A stretch of DNA of 64,000 bases from Lethocerus indicus (Eukaryota > Arthropoda > Insecta > Hemiptera > Belostomatidae). A program made the translations under genes and the position numbers. The stretch spans positions 5,394,001 to 5,458,000 of the forward strand of contig JACDQD010000004.1 of NCBI GenBank assembly GCA_019843655.1. The letters run 5' to 3'. A model generated the notes under the pieces. It was not told where the DNA came from and ran no database searches. It saw nothing but the letters and a program-made list of their open reading frames with translations. Numbering within the stretch: position 1 is the first letter of the stretch; every line of letters begins with the position of its first letter. Positions 1 through 37,300 of the stretch are shown in pieces.

Positions 1-295
1 CCTTTCAAAAAATAATGTTGACTAATATCCTACATACACTTATTAATAAAATAATTTAAATAAAATAATTCCAATAAAACTTTAATAAAGTAATCTCATA
101 AATTTGTAACTGGCATAAAAAATTACATAGCTGAAAACATACTAACTGAAAAACAATTTCAGGTAAATATGCACTGAAATTTTAAAAGAAAATTATTGAC
201 AAGCAGGCTTTATTCAACATCAAGAGAGAGAGAAAAATCAATTAATCTTCTATATAGTATTCTCATGTTAATATCAGCTGATAAAATAAACTCAC

Positions 296-2938
296 AATAA
301 TTAATGGTAGACATAGTTGTTGAAGGTGATTCCACTTTTGGATTTGTGGTAAGTAGAGGGTAACGTGAAAGTAAATCTTCAAAACCTCCTTCCAATATTA
401 ATGGTGGGCACTTATAATTAACACTCGGATCCCACTGCAATATTACACAGAGTTTTAGAGGAACTATAATACATTTTTTTCTATGAATAAAGATATTTAT
501 TATAACTTTATTGAGCATTTAGAATTCAAGAAATTCTCTCTGTCCATCTTTCAGCTTTGTATATGTAGATAAAGAATACTACTTAACTACATCGTCTGAA
601 ATTCCAGCCCTGCACCCACCATCTGAGAAACATGGCATTGATTCCAACCCAAAACATATTCATTTTTCAATTAAGCTACTTACTTTCAGCATAGCTTCTG
701 CCAACCAGCAAATGGGTGATGTATTTGATAGTGTTGACTCTTTGCTATCCCAATCAAGCATCACTAATTTATCAAAAGTATGACGTTTATTCCAGAGTGA
801 ACGGTTTGTCAATTTTTCGCCTAAAGTTGAAGCAGAATCTCTATAAGAACACATTAAGGAAAATACTGCTGTAATATTCAAAAAGTAACATTTCTCAAGA
901 AAATAACAATAAATAAATCTGACCCAATGGTTTTGCAATTATCTGCAAATGTTGACAATTTTCATAAAGGCAGTAGCAAACTCCACTTTCACTATGATTT
1001 TTATGTTCTCAAAACATTCAGGACTGGAGGTCCTAAACCCCACTTCCGGAACTCAAATATTCCCATTATAAACTCTAAAAAATTAAACCAATGCTATGCT
1101 GCTTGGGAAATTAATCCTCAAACCTTTGCCATTCAAGTGTACCCACAGTTTGATATAGGCTAGAAACATACTAATTCCATTCCTAAAAGAGGAAGATAAT
1201 AAAATACTCATATTTTATGGCCATTCATTGGAACATCTAATTGGTAGTACATCTAATGATATTTTGTTATCCTCAGAAGTAAAACTTCTGGTTTAGAAAA
1301 CACTTTTTAAATAGCTTTATTTTTTAGTCATATTAGTCAGAAAATGTCAACAAATTCTAGTTATATACTTTAAATTCTCTATCAATGTTACCTTTTACTT
1401 ACCCTTTTTTAATAATATCATTTGGAATGTTAATAATATGCAACCATGTTAAATGTGACTCTTCAAAATCTTTTTTAGACCTCACATCCAAAACTAGAAG
1501 TGAAGCATTACTCTTTATCAAAGAGTAAAGCTGGCAACAATCGATACTTGTTGACTTAGTTTGCCCTGGAAATAAAAAAATAACATAACTAAATGATGAA
1601 ACTCAAATGAAAACAGATGTACTAGTCTTAGCTCACCTTGTACTTTTGAATTGTTTATTTCACTTTTTTTCACTTCAATTGGCTTTTTAGAAGGCTCTAC
1701 CACTTTCTTGTCAGCTTTATTATTGTCACCAGAGGCAGATTTATTCAACATTTCTTTATATCTGAGAAACCAAATAAATTATAAAAAGCATCTAATCACA
1801 AATTTTAAACATCCCTACACAGTGATAATATCTTAGGGAGAGACAGCATACCGTATTATCTTAACATCACTTTTTCATTTCATTGTATAAAATATAAAGA
1901 ACTACTTTAAATAACTACTTAATATAAAAAACATCAAATTAAAATTGATTTATATTTCACTAACAAGTTATATATAATCCAATAATATATAATGTTTTCT
2001 TAGTATGTTAAACAGGAATGTCAATAGTCTTCTTAAAAAAAATCTCCTTTTAAAAATATAGGTTGACAATATCAATACCATAATTCTACAATTTCACTTT
2101 TTTGTTAAATGGGTGAATACAATTCGAGGGGCACATGGCAATACAAAATGCATTCAAATTATGTTTCCAATATTCAAATTGGCAATTAATGGAAAAGTAA
2201 TACTAGATGTAGTTTCTGTACCCAGGATCTTCCCCTGCACAGAAATATTTTACCATTGGATCTAGTCTTAATATTGAACAATAACACCAAGTGCTTGATG
2301 ATTATTCATTAATCTTTAGAATATGATAATGAGAGTCCTATTAATAGCACTCACCGTAATTCTAACTTTCTTTCATTTGACCAAAGTGTAATCAACAATA
2401 AAAAATAATTTAATCTAAATATCAAATAAGAAAAGTGGATGTTTTTTCAATAAGAGAAATCAAGTAAAAAAGAAGTAAATAAGAAATGGCAATCATGATG
2501 CTGTAAATACAATAATCCTAGAAATCACCTCACTACAATTAAGTACAAACATATGAGTCTATAAATTCAGATATAGTAACATGTAAATCTTGATATCTCC
2601 AAATTACTATGTAAGTATATCAATAATGCCAAATTGCTGTTTCAGATGAAATACATACTAATCCCAGAACATACCTCATTTGTAAAGTATTCTGGAGATT
2701 TTCAAACAGCTTCATGTTCTTTTTTGTAATAATTAAATCATTTTGATATATTTCTGAGTGTTTATTATATTCTGGAAAGCAATGAATTTTAGATGCCATA
2801 TTCATGTATCTGTACAAATTGATGAATTCAAGTTCTTGATCTTTGGATGCTCTAGCTTTCTTTGCTTCCATATCCCATCTCTTCATCCAGTCAGTATACC
2901 TAACAAAAATTCAATAATTACTATCTGATTTTTATATT

Positions 2939-2984
<46 letters not shown>

Positions 2985-3859
2985 TAAATAATACAAACAT
3001 AACCATAAAAATCAATCATTATTCATGGTTCTATAATCCAATTGTATAATTGCAATTCAAGAAGTAACTAATAAAATTCTCACTGTGGAAACAAATATCC
3101 AAAGAATTACATGCTTTCCGAATTCAAACTGTGTAATGCCAGGGCTAATAAATTTACAAAATCTCAAAAATTAAAGATCACAAATGTGTGAAATATTGAG
3201 TTCAAAGTTGGTGTGAATACCCAACAGAGATATATTTAAAATGACATTTATTGTAATGAAGCTTATAATACCAATATTGTGTAACTACTAATTACACTAT
3301 TATATTCTATAACAGCTGACAATACAGAATAACCATTTCTTTCAGCTGAAATATTTTATTTTTTATGGTTAAATATTTTTTCTTAACGTTTTTTGAGTTA
3401 TTATTTGTTATATGCATTAAGCTTGATCCAATAGCTAAGTTTAATCTATCTCAATATGAACACTCAGGGAACTACAAATAATTCGGTTGCTATTTACTAG
3501 AGAATTTACAGTCCTGCGAATTAAATAGTTTGAAAACTATATCACTAAGTGACAGCCACAGGTCTTTATTGCTTAAAACTTTTCTTAATTTCTAACTTCT
3601 TAACCATTACTTTATCTGCCTAATAACAATCTAAACAAAACTTTAAAATTTAAAGAGGTCGTTCACTTCTTTCTTAGTCCTTGTTTTTTTTTATTATAAA
3701 CCAGAATCATAACATGTATAGTAACCATCACCTTTTTAATGTCGGTTTTATGTTTACAGTGGCCTCTTCAGATTTTTTCATCAGTCCATCTAAAGAACAA
3801 GCTAAATACAGTGGACGGAATTCCGGAAAAGATTCTCGTAAATCTCCATTTGAATTCAT
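296..3859 (-). CDS. USP8: USP8 / UBPY ubiquitin-specific protease, N-terminal part only
   Basis: Deubiquitinase of endosomal cargo and ESCRT-0; only the region before the catalytic domain lies in the window. Exons read on the minus strand: 3859-3732, 2899-2675, 1761-1637, 1565-1403, 840-684, 434-296; all junctions are GT-AG and the phases agree. The first two exons and the start of the third give the USP8 dimerisation (MIT-like) domain, beginning LYLACSLDGLMKKSEE and ending LQNTLQMRYKE. A lysine-rich linker follows. Exons 4-6 give the rhodanese-like domain (SLLVLDVRSKKDFEESHL, then LVMLDWDSKES, then LILEGGFEDLLSRYPLLTTN), which in human USP8 has the same order and spacing. The start codon at 3859 is the first in-frame ATG of the exon. 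The WW-like motif region and the USP catalytic domain must lie beyond base 1. The head-to-head neighbour is PI4KA. Identification rests on remembered family motifs, not a search. Confidence 0.93.
2943..2976. repeat. (AT)n microsatellite in USP8 intron 1
   Basis: Uninterrupted AT dinucleotide run followed by a poly-T stretch, inside the first USP8 intron (2900-3731). The rest of this intron is AT-rich with nothing else recognised. Confidence 0.95.
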
Positions 3860-5375
3860 ATTTCATAAATAAGCCTTGAAATGCTACGATTAAATGTCAT
3901 TCAATTATCACAGTGCCTAGTAAGCAACAGACGTGTACTATCTGTTCACAAACGTTTTGATATTATACGAACGAATTTGATAAGACCATCAAAGCCACGA
4001 GCAACACTTCTTTGCAATTAGAAAACTATATATCAGCTGAGCAACAAATCTTAGCCCTAACAAAACAAAAACAGAATACCCTTACTACACTGTTACTCAA
4101 AGCGGTAACACAGATTAGGAATTAATAAATTCAGCAGGCTGAGCTAGTAACTTTACGTAGTAAAAAGTAATTATTGTGGTATCGAGATGAAAAAATAACA
4201 ATATAACGGAAAATTTCATATTTTAAATTCTAAATTCCTTTTAATGGGGATTTATTTTTAATCCTATAAGAAAATTTAACTGTTTATTTCCGGAAACTTA
4301 GTAAACGGGTAAAGTGAAAGAATATAAAATATCACTACTTCGTGTTTATAAAATATATTCAATTATAACACGGACAAATATGTAATAGCACAATATTTAA
4401 ATGGTGAAGTCCTCTTTTCTACTTTCAATGTGAATTTGAATACATCAACATTAAATCGCACAATACGATGTGTGTTTGAAACCTATTCCTTTCTTATTTA
4501 TTACTTCTAGCGAGTTTAAATTAATACTATTTTTGAAATGATTAACATTCGTGATTTATGAAATTAAATTTGATTTGATTGATTTGTTATTATTAATGGC
4601 AATCCTGGAACAAATTAAGTTTATATTAGATGAATCAAAATATAATTTGATTTGTTTTAGCTGTATTCTTACCAACATTTTTCTGTTCATGATTTTAAAC
4701 TATTTTACATTTTAATCATCTATTTAATTTTAAACTTGCGTCGATATTAAATTAATGTAATCGTGAAGAACTCAAATAAACTCATGGAGGCGTGGCCAAA
4801 GTGACAGCCTACGTACACATAAGTATCTAAAAAAATCGAGAATGTATCATTTCAAGGGAAGACAACATTTCATACTTTGAAAAAGTTCTTCTAATAAATA
4901 AGAACTACCTACCAAAAGATTGCCTTAGGTAATTTATTGTGTTTTAGAAACGTTGATTATTACCAAACGTAATACTTGCATTTATAATAACAATTCATTT
5001 GATTAAAACATCGATATTTTGAGAAATTATGACTAAATCATTTTTTAATTCCGAAAATTTAAAATAGGACATGATCTACAATTATTTTAAGCGCATAAAA
5101 TAAACAGTAGGGTAATATTTATATTTTATTATTATTTTATAATAATAATCTTATTCAAAATTATATAAAGTTAACAAAAACCATTTAATTAATTCCGTAG
5201 AGCGCTCGAAGTTATAATAAAAAACTATACAGGCATTGTGTATTGTCAAGTAGAGTTGGGAGAAGCGTATATACCGAATACCTCCACTATCCCTTCTACT
5301 CTTGTTACCTCCAACCTTTGGCAAGTACTATGTGAAGTGTCAAAATTGTTCAACGAGTTATTCCTATATATTAAA
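3860..5375. promoter_or_regulatory. Head-to-head promoter region between USP8 and PI4KA
   Basis: About 1.5 kb separates the USP8 and PI4KA start codons, which point away from each other. It must contain both 5' untranslated regions and either one shared or two separate promoters. I see no convincing TATA box or coding exon; the sequence is AT-rich. The PI4KA frame stays open upstream of its first ATG back to about 5238 but has no earlier ATG. Confidence 0.6.
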
Positions 5376-29713
<24,338 letters not shown>

Positions 29714-31350
29714 GTTACCAGTATGTGTATGTTTGAATGCATATATCTGTTTATTATAATAATTGTAATTTAGAATATTAAAAATATTTGTTAACAGTTA
29801 TTATTAAGTATTCACTATTTATCTAGTTATTTATGTATTAGTAATTTTTGTTACCAATTACCCTTGTTGCACTTGTTGTTCATCATATTTAATCTGATAG
29901 AAATTGCATAATATTTTTGCAATATATCTTTATTTATATATCTCTATTATGTTAACAAATAGCTGCTAAGAAAGCTATTTTTCATACTCCAGTTATTTCG
30001 TGGTTTATTTTTGTATACACTTCTGTGAATTATTTTTATGTGTGAATTGCCCTTATTTGAAGGACAATTGTCATATGTACATTCAGTTTCAATATTATAC
30101 AACTAATTCTTTTCAGAACGTATTATTTCAGGCATAAATGCTTGATTTTTATGAACAAAAATCATTTTCAAAATCATTCTTATTTATGTAAAGCTAATCG
30201 TTTGAGTTCAAGTTGTCTAATGTGTAGGACATTTAAGAGTTGAAAAATTCCTTTTTAACTAAAAAGTCCCTTTTTAAATAATAATTAATTATAATTTTAA
30301 TTTAGAGCATTTTGTTATTTAGAAATAGGGACATAACACTTTTACAGTATTAGATACTTTTAAATATCTTTTTTAAATTACTCTATTAGAATAAGTGTGA
30401 AAGATATTTTATAAATGTTGTTTAAAAATTCAAATGATTATTTTTCAAATATGTTTTCTAGTAAAATGTTAAATCAATTAATAAAAATAAACTTGGTGAG
30501 TTTATTCATAACTCATATTCATTATTAATTTTATTTCATTATTTATGTTGCAAATAAATGTTTGTATGCATGCAATGGAATACTCTCATCATAATCCCTG
30601 TCACACAAAACAAAAATTAGACTTTATAATTCAATAATATGCCCAGTATTGCTGTATGGGATTGAAACATGGAAACTAAGAAAGAAAGGAAGAGAAAAAA
30701 CAGTGTTTGAGAAGAAAGTACTATAAAAGAAGACATACAGGTCTTGATGATGATGATTTACGTTGCAATTATTTAAACTTCTTAAATTAGGAATCTTATG
30801 TATAGTTGAAACAGATCACACATTTGTTTGTATTAAAACAATCCTTTAGTATTAAAATTACATACGTTTGACAATAATATTTGTTATAAATGCTTATTAG
30901 GAACTCTGGAATCATTTCCTCCAAGGATTGCACTTATCCTTGGTGTTAAAGTTAATTATAGACATTATTACAATCAATCTCAAATGACTATGAGTTATGA
31001 AAGCATAATAATAATCATGATATGGTATTAATGTATTATTCAATATTAATTTAATGAATACTGTTATTTAATTAGACGTTTTTGGGACCTTCAACACGTT
31101 TATTTCCATCATTATTTTATTAATTTATTTATGTAATGTTCCCAGAATAGTTCTTCAGAAACATTTTCTATGTTACAATATGTTATCAAATATAAAAAAA
31201 CATAAAATAGAAAATGATACAAAATTTACAGTAGTTTACAATATGAAATGTAAACTGTACTAATGTATACAATTCATTAAATATACAAATGACAAAGTAA
31301 TTAAAATTGTTGTTGCATAATACATTTTGTTTCTTAAGTGAAAACCCTAA
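29714..31350. other. Tail-to-tail 3' region between PI4KA and haspin
   Basis: Both genes end into this 1.6 kb. Candidate poly(A) signals are AATAAA at 30553-30558 on the plus strand for PI4KA, and TTTATT near 31099 (AATAAA on the minus strand) for haspin. No open frame or repeat of note. Confidence 0.6.
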
Positions 31351-34300
31351 TCAATCATGGTGAAAACGATTTCCAAGCCTGCCTGCCACACTGAAAGCAC
31401 TGTTGTAGTTCAAAAGCCAGCTCTGGATATTTTTCATAATCCTCATACTTTTTTTGTGGCAATCTGTTGTTGATCGTAAATAGTGAAGTCTACCTGTCAT
31501 CTTGTCAATGAGATAGTGCAACCATCTTACATTGGTCTTTGGCATAAATATTTTCCAATCATTGCTAAAAGAAAATAATAATTGTTAAAAATTCGTTAGT
31601 TTGATTTTTTAGAAACATACAATTTTTAACTAGTTCAATATTCTGCGGATATATTTATTTTTAATTAATTATCAGGAAATAAAAATTGCTAAACAATTTG
31701 CATTTAATCATAAGTCAAGTGCTACAAGTTAAATGCCATGCCATTTTCAACTCTTCTGTAGTAAGGTTACATTCTTAAAAATCTGCATCGTAAGTGTATA
31801 AAATGTACTTCTATAGCATCATAGTAACTAACAAATAAATTATTTGAAACATTTGGGTTAGATTGTAATGAAATTTGGAATTTTTTTATGGATAAAATAA
31901 ATCTACCCACATCTTCTTTGGTGTCAATAGTAATATCTTATAACGATAACAGTTTGACAGTAAGTCCACCTGTCTCCTCAGGCACAAGTTAATCAAATGA
32001 TTACACTCTTCATTGTCATCCCCTTATGTTTCCTATTAAATGCTAACAGGCGTTTAATATCATCGCATTTAATATTGTCTGGAATGTCATAAATGTTGTG
32101 GTTGTTTAATTTAAATTATCATTGCTTCCCTTGATTAAATTTATAGACCCCAAACCTTCCTTAGGAATGTCTGATGCCAACACTCTTTGAACCAATATTA
32201 AGGTACCCCATAAGCTCCATCTTCAGGGATTCCTTAATTGTTTTCATCCTAGCCAAGAATTCTGATCTTATCAAATCTCAGTTGGCATGAGTGTGACAGG
32301 CGCAACGCCATCTGGGATTTTTTAAGACACTGATATATTCTCCTTTTTCTAGTTCAACAGCTTTCCAGTTTCATGAAGCATATATCATGTATGATTACAG
32401 AGACATAGAGTACACAACTTCCTGACTCCAGTTGACTGATGCCAGTTTGTTTGCTCTTCTTTTATGTCCTCACTAACTGCAGTTAACTGGCTTTAACATA
32501 TTCCTGCCTTATTTTTTTTCAGTTAGATCAGTCAGGCTTACCATTCAAACATTGTAATCTTTATATTTTTTGTGATTGATAAGGCTAACGGAGGTGTGTG
32601 GATACATATGTGCGAAAATATGTATGGTTTAAGATTTATTCATATTTATGGAACTGAACAGAAGCCATATAAATTAAAATAAATGAATTATCATAAGCAG
32701 AGTCTTTAAAAGATTTTGGATAGTTCCTTTACTAAGAATATCTAACTTAGCTTAATTTTCCTCTTACTTGACATCACATTTCATTTGTCTGTAGATGTCA
32801 AATTGGTAATCACCAGTAGCAATGAACATGTCCAGATCTTTTCCAATATCGTTGTAAACCCTTTCCCCAGTCGTCAGGGTCATACTTGAGAGAGTGTAAT
32901 CGATAATTGTTGCCTTAAAAAGCACATTTCTGTTTTCAGTAGAATGAAAAAAAGCTTTATCGGTGGAGAGGAAGATAACCAAACAGTCTTCCTTCCTTCT
33001 TAAGACTTTTTAAAATTTATATTAACTTCCTAAATAAAAACTTGTTTCAGGAAATAAATGTCCTGGGAAATAACTAGAAATTATGCAATAATAAAAGGTA
33101 CTTCTAGGAATTATAATTTAACAGAGAAATTTATACTGGGGTTTTACGCTGTAATATTCTCACCTTAAGCCCATATGTAAATATTTTTTTTGCACTGCCG
33201 TTTATACGGAATGTCAAGTGGCGGTAATATGTTCTCGATACTAGGACATTGCCCCAATGAAGATCTCTGTGCTCAAACTTGCGTTCCAGTTCTCCAACGG
33301 CCAAGCTTGTCGCTACCTGTTGTTTGTATTTATTTAAATCATCTCTCCAATTGAACGATATTAACGAAACATCTTTTTTGTCGCTATTTTTACAGCTCAA
33401 TGGGTAACTGTGGTCGTTGTGTATCATTTATTATATAATTTTTAGATTCGAAAGATACAAACAGTATACAGATTATAGACATCTGTGAGAATGAATGATA
33501 AGCAAAACACCTGTCTAAAAATGGCGTAAGCCTGCCTGGCGGATGAGAATTTGTAGTTCTCTAAAGGGGTCCCCGCAAAAACGGATTCCATCACTAAATA
33601 CAGCTGGACCGGCTTGAAAATTCGTGGTGAGTCATTGCTCGAACCTGCAATGGTGTATGTTATCATTGATATATAATATTATGTAACTATTGTAATATAT
33701 GAAATATAATTAACATTCATTTTAAGAATTAGTTTAAGATTTTACTGGGAAACAAATATTTGAATTTTACTTAAACAACATTTGTAGATTATTTGCCCCT
33801 CTATTAATGTCATAAGACTGAGTAAATGCATGAAGTGTAGTATCCTTTTTACAGTATGCCGCTCCAGAAACGACTGCGATATATATCGTCTATCAACGAT
33901 ATTCCGTGATGAATTTATTAAGAAAGAAGTTCATTAAGTCCTGTTTTGAAAGTAATTAAACTTATCGAATTGAAATCCCGGCTACGCAATGTATATATTA
34001 AGATTTTAAAACATGAACGCTCATGTTGAGCTTTGAAAATATAACATGCAAAATAGTTTCTCATAAAACTTAATAGGTAATTTTTATACCTACAACTTAA
34101 AAAAGTTACACCTCGACAAAATTTTACCTCTGGTTCTTTTGTAGGCATCCCACGATTGAATCAAGTTTTTGGGATATTTGCCTTTGACTATCCACGATTT
34201 ATTCAGCTTAGTAAAGCAAGGCGCATCCTCTATTATATCGCTCATGCCACTGCGAAAGAAAATGAAAGAAGTCAAGAAGAAGATGAATTAAGAATGTTGT

Positions 34301-37300
34301 AAAGAATCAGTCACGCTCTTTTAATAATTTTGAAATAGTGAATTGCCGATAAGGTAGGTATTGATTTCAAAGAATTTAATTAAATTTTATATTTAAATTA
34401 CTAATCTCGTGCCACTGTTCTTTTAGTGGTCTTCTTTTAGTGGAATTTATTAAAGTAAAAATGCCACATTGCGCTTTTCTTTTCGCCTAATATTTTTATG
34501 CTTAAATATTGAAGTGACCGTTGAATTATGCCGTTGGCCAAATCAGATCCTGTTTATTGTACATGTAGATTTACGATTGAAAAATTACTGTGCTACTGCA
34601 AGTTCTGAATAGACTTCTGCAAATCTTTTCTGAGGTTCTCCATTGACCGGGAAATCGCCCTCGATTGGAATTATCTTCAACGCACTGTCTCCATTATCTT
34701 TTCTCTTCAGCAAGAAAACTTCTCCAAACAAGCCCTCGCCTATTTTCTTGCAGTTTTTGAACGTACTGAAACCGTTTAAACTCATAATTATTTAACAGCC
34801 ACTCTTTCTCTGGGTAAGTAAGAAAATGGTTTCAGTATAGTGATAAAATATGCGCACTCATTTCCTGCTACATCTAGAAATGTACACGGCTCATCTTGTT
34901 GACATAGTGCCATCACTCGACTTCTGTATTTCTCAAAATAATCTTCGTACCCTGCTGGAAAATGAATGCAATGTACATTGCTTTATTTTTGTTTATAATT
35001 GTAACTCATATAATTTTAATTTATAATTGTCGCAGTCGAATATAAAATGAAGAATGTATGAATTGTGTGATAAGAACAACGATAAAAGAAGAAGAAATTA
35101 TCAATCGTATCTCTCATTAAAATCATAAAATAAAAGAGCGGTATTGTAAAAGGAAAACACTTGAAATAATAGGAACTTACATTCAATTGAAGATAAATTA
35201 ATTTCATCAGCAGATTCGTTGATCGTGCTTATCACACTGACATTAGCACCGGTGTTTCCGCTCATCGGGTAAAATGAAACCTTTCTGAATCCTATTATGG
35301 ATGACTTACGTTTATCGCCTGAAAATATACACCGTCGGCTATGTATGTAAATGTTCAAGCAGCTTACGGGGGCTAGATTATATATATTATTATATTTTCT
35401 TATTGTTGAATAACTTACACTGATAGTTGTTTGCGTTATCTGGAAACTTGGTCAGGTATTGACGTGAGGACGATGTCAAACAAGAGAGCCTGCGTGCCAT
35501 GCTGTACAGGGACCGCCTGTAGCCTTTACCGGGCGGCACAACTATATGAACTGGACCACGTTCCGAATTTTCGGTCTTGTTTCCGCATTCACCATTCAAA
35601 ACCTCCTCGTAGTCGTCCACTCTTCTCCTACCGTATGATACCTCCGGCTCGAATTGAAATTTTGATTTTGGCGACGCGGAAATAGAACTCGCGTTTGGTA
35701 CGCCCGTTTCCTCGCCACTAAAACCGCACCTCGCCGATGAGTCCAATCCGGGTTCTTCTTCGGCTCTATCTGACTCTGTAGCTTTTGAATTGCTAGTGGT
35801 AGTAGAACCGTCGATGAATCCGACATCGTTCGCGAAAAAGGTGTTATTTTCTCGCTTTTCTAGTCCAAAATTTACGTCCGAATAGTCGTCTCCCTGCAGT
35901 TTCAAATCGTTTCCTTTCGCATCTAATTTATCGAACTCGGAAATATCGGCCGAAAGCTGACTGGTTCCTTCTTCCTTTTCCTGGCTGCCCGAAAATGATG
36001 AACACAGAATACGATCTAGCTTATTTGCACTCGTATCCTGCGTCTCTATAAATTCTACGCACGCTTCTGGCGTTTCCGATGCCAGTGCTCCTATTCCGAC
36101 CTGTTCGATGCGAATTTGTATCTCTTGTCTCCTGTCATTTTCGGTTCCGATGTCTGACATGTCTGAGTCGGATACCCAACCCAGCAATGTGTTTTCTGGT
36201 ATGTATGTTACTACGCTGCTGTCAAACTCACTATTGGTAAAATTATGGCTTGTAATATTGTACTCAATCTCTAGTTGTTCCATTGATTCTTTTTCAATCA
36301 ACCCCAGTTTCTCTCCCGTAATTGAATTGTTCGTAACAAATACAGTTCTTGTAGTTATTGTCTTCATTCCGTGCTTCGCTGCTTCCTGACTGGAATCGGC
36401 TTCACTTTCCTTTCGCTCCTCTGTAGACTTTCTATTTACAGCAGTTATAATTTCCGCATCCGGCGTGTTTCCTGCGTCAATTACACCCTCATTATCGTTA
36501 TTTTGTTTTTCGGATTTTTTAGTTAGTATAGAACCAAAGTCTGAGCCTGAAATATCCGTTTCTTCTGTGAATTCTAAATTGCTAGTAAATGAACGATTTG
36601 ATGGCACCGTATTATTTTCCATTTCATCCCGGCAAGGGCCAGAATAGTTACCCTCCATTTCTCTCATATCCCGTCCGTGTGGTATTTCTCCGATTATATT
36701 CTCATTAACAGTACTATTATAACTTTCCCCTACCCGAAAGCCCGAAGGATATATTTCCCTTATATCAATATTACTTTCTAGTTCTTCGAAATTCCAGGAT
36801 TCATTAATTACCGATGTATTCGTGTTATCGTCTGTAAATTTTGACGCGTTTGTCGTTTTGGAATTAGGTGTTATATCTATATCTGTCGTGCACTGGGTCT
36901 GTACTCCGAAACAGCCTAATTCCTCTTCCTCATTCGAATTCCATAGTTTATTTAATTTTTGTTCCAAGATACCCAAACACATTTCGTTCTCTTCTTTTCC
37001 GTGTCTGCAATTGTTATTCTTCTTTACAGTTCCTCTTCCATTTTCGAATGCATAGTGCCCTCTCAAACCTATCTTATAAATCTGCTTACTTTCTTCACTC
37101 TCCGTTGAATTTTTGACCTCTTTTTCAGATAATACATTCAAATCATTCGCTCTTATGTTCTCATTATTTTCTGTTAATGTACCTCTTAATCTGCTACATA
37201 TTACTGTATCCTGTACCTCTATGAACTGATCCTTGTTTTTCATTTTCATAGGAGATTTATCACTTTCTTTTAGAGTTGTCACATACAAGCTGTCAAAGTT

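Noticed and set aside
36108..37116. Several plus-strand open frames
   Set aside because: Antisense shadows of the long haspin exon.
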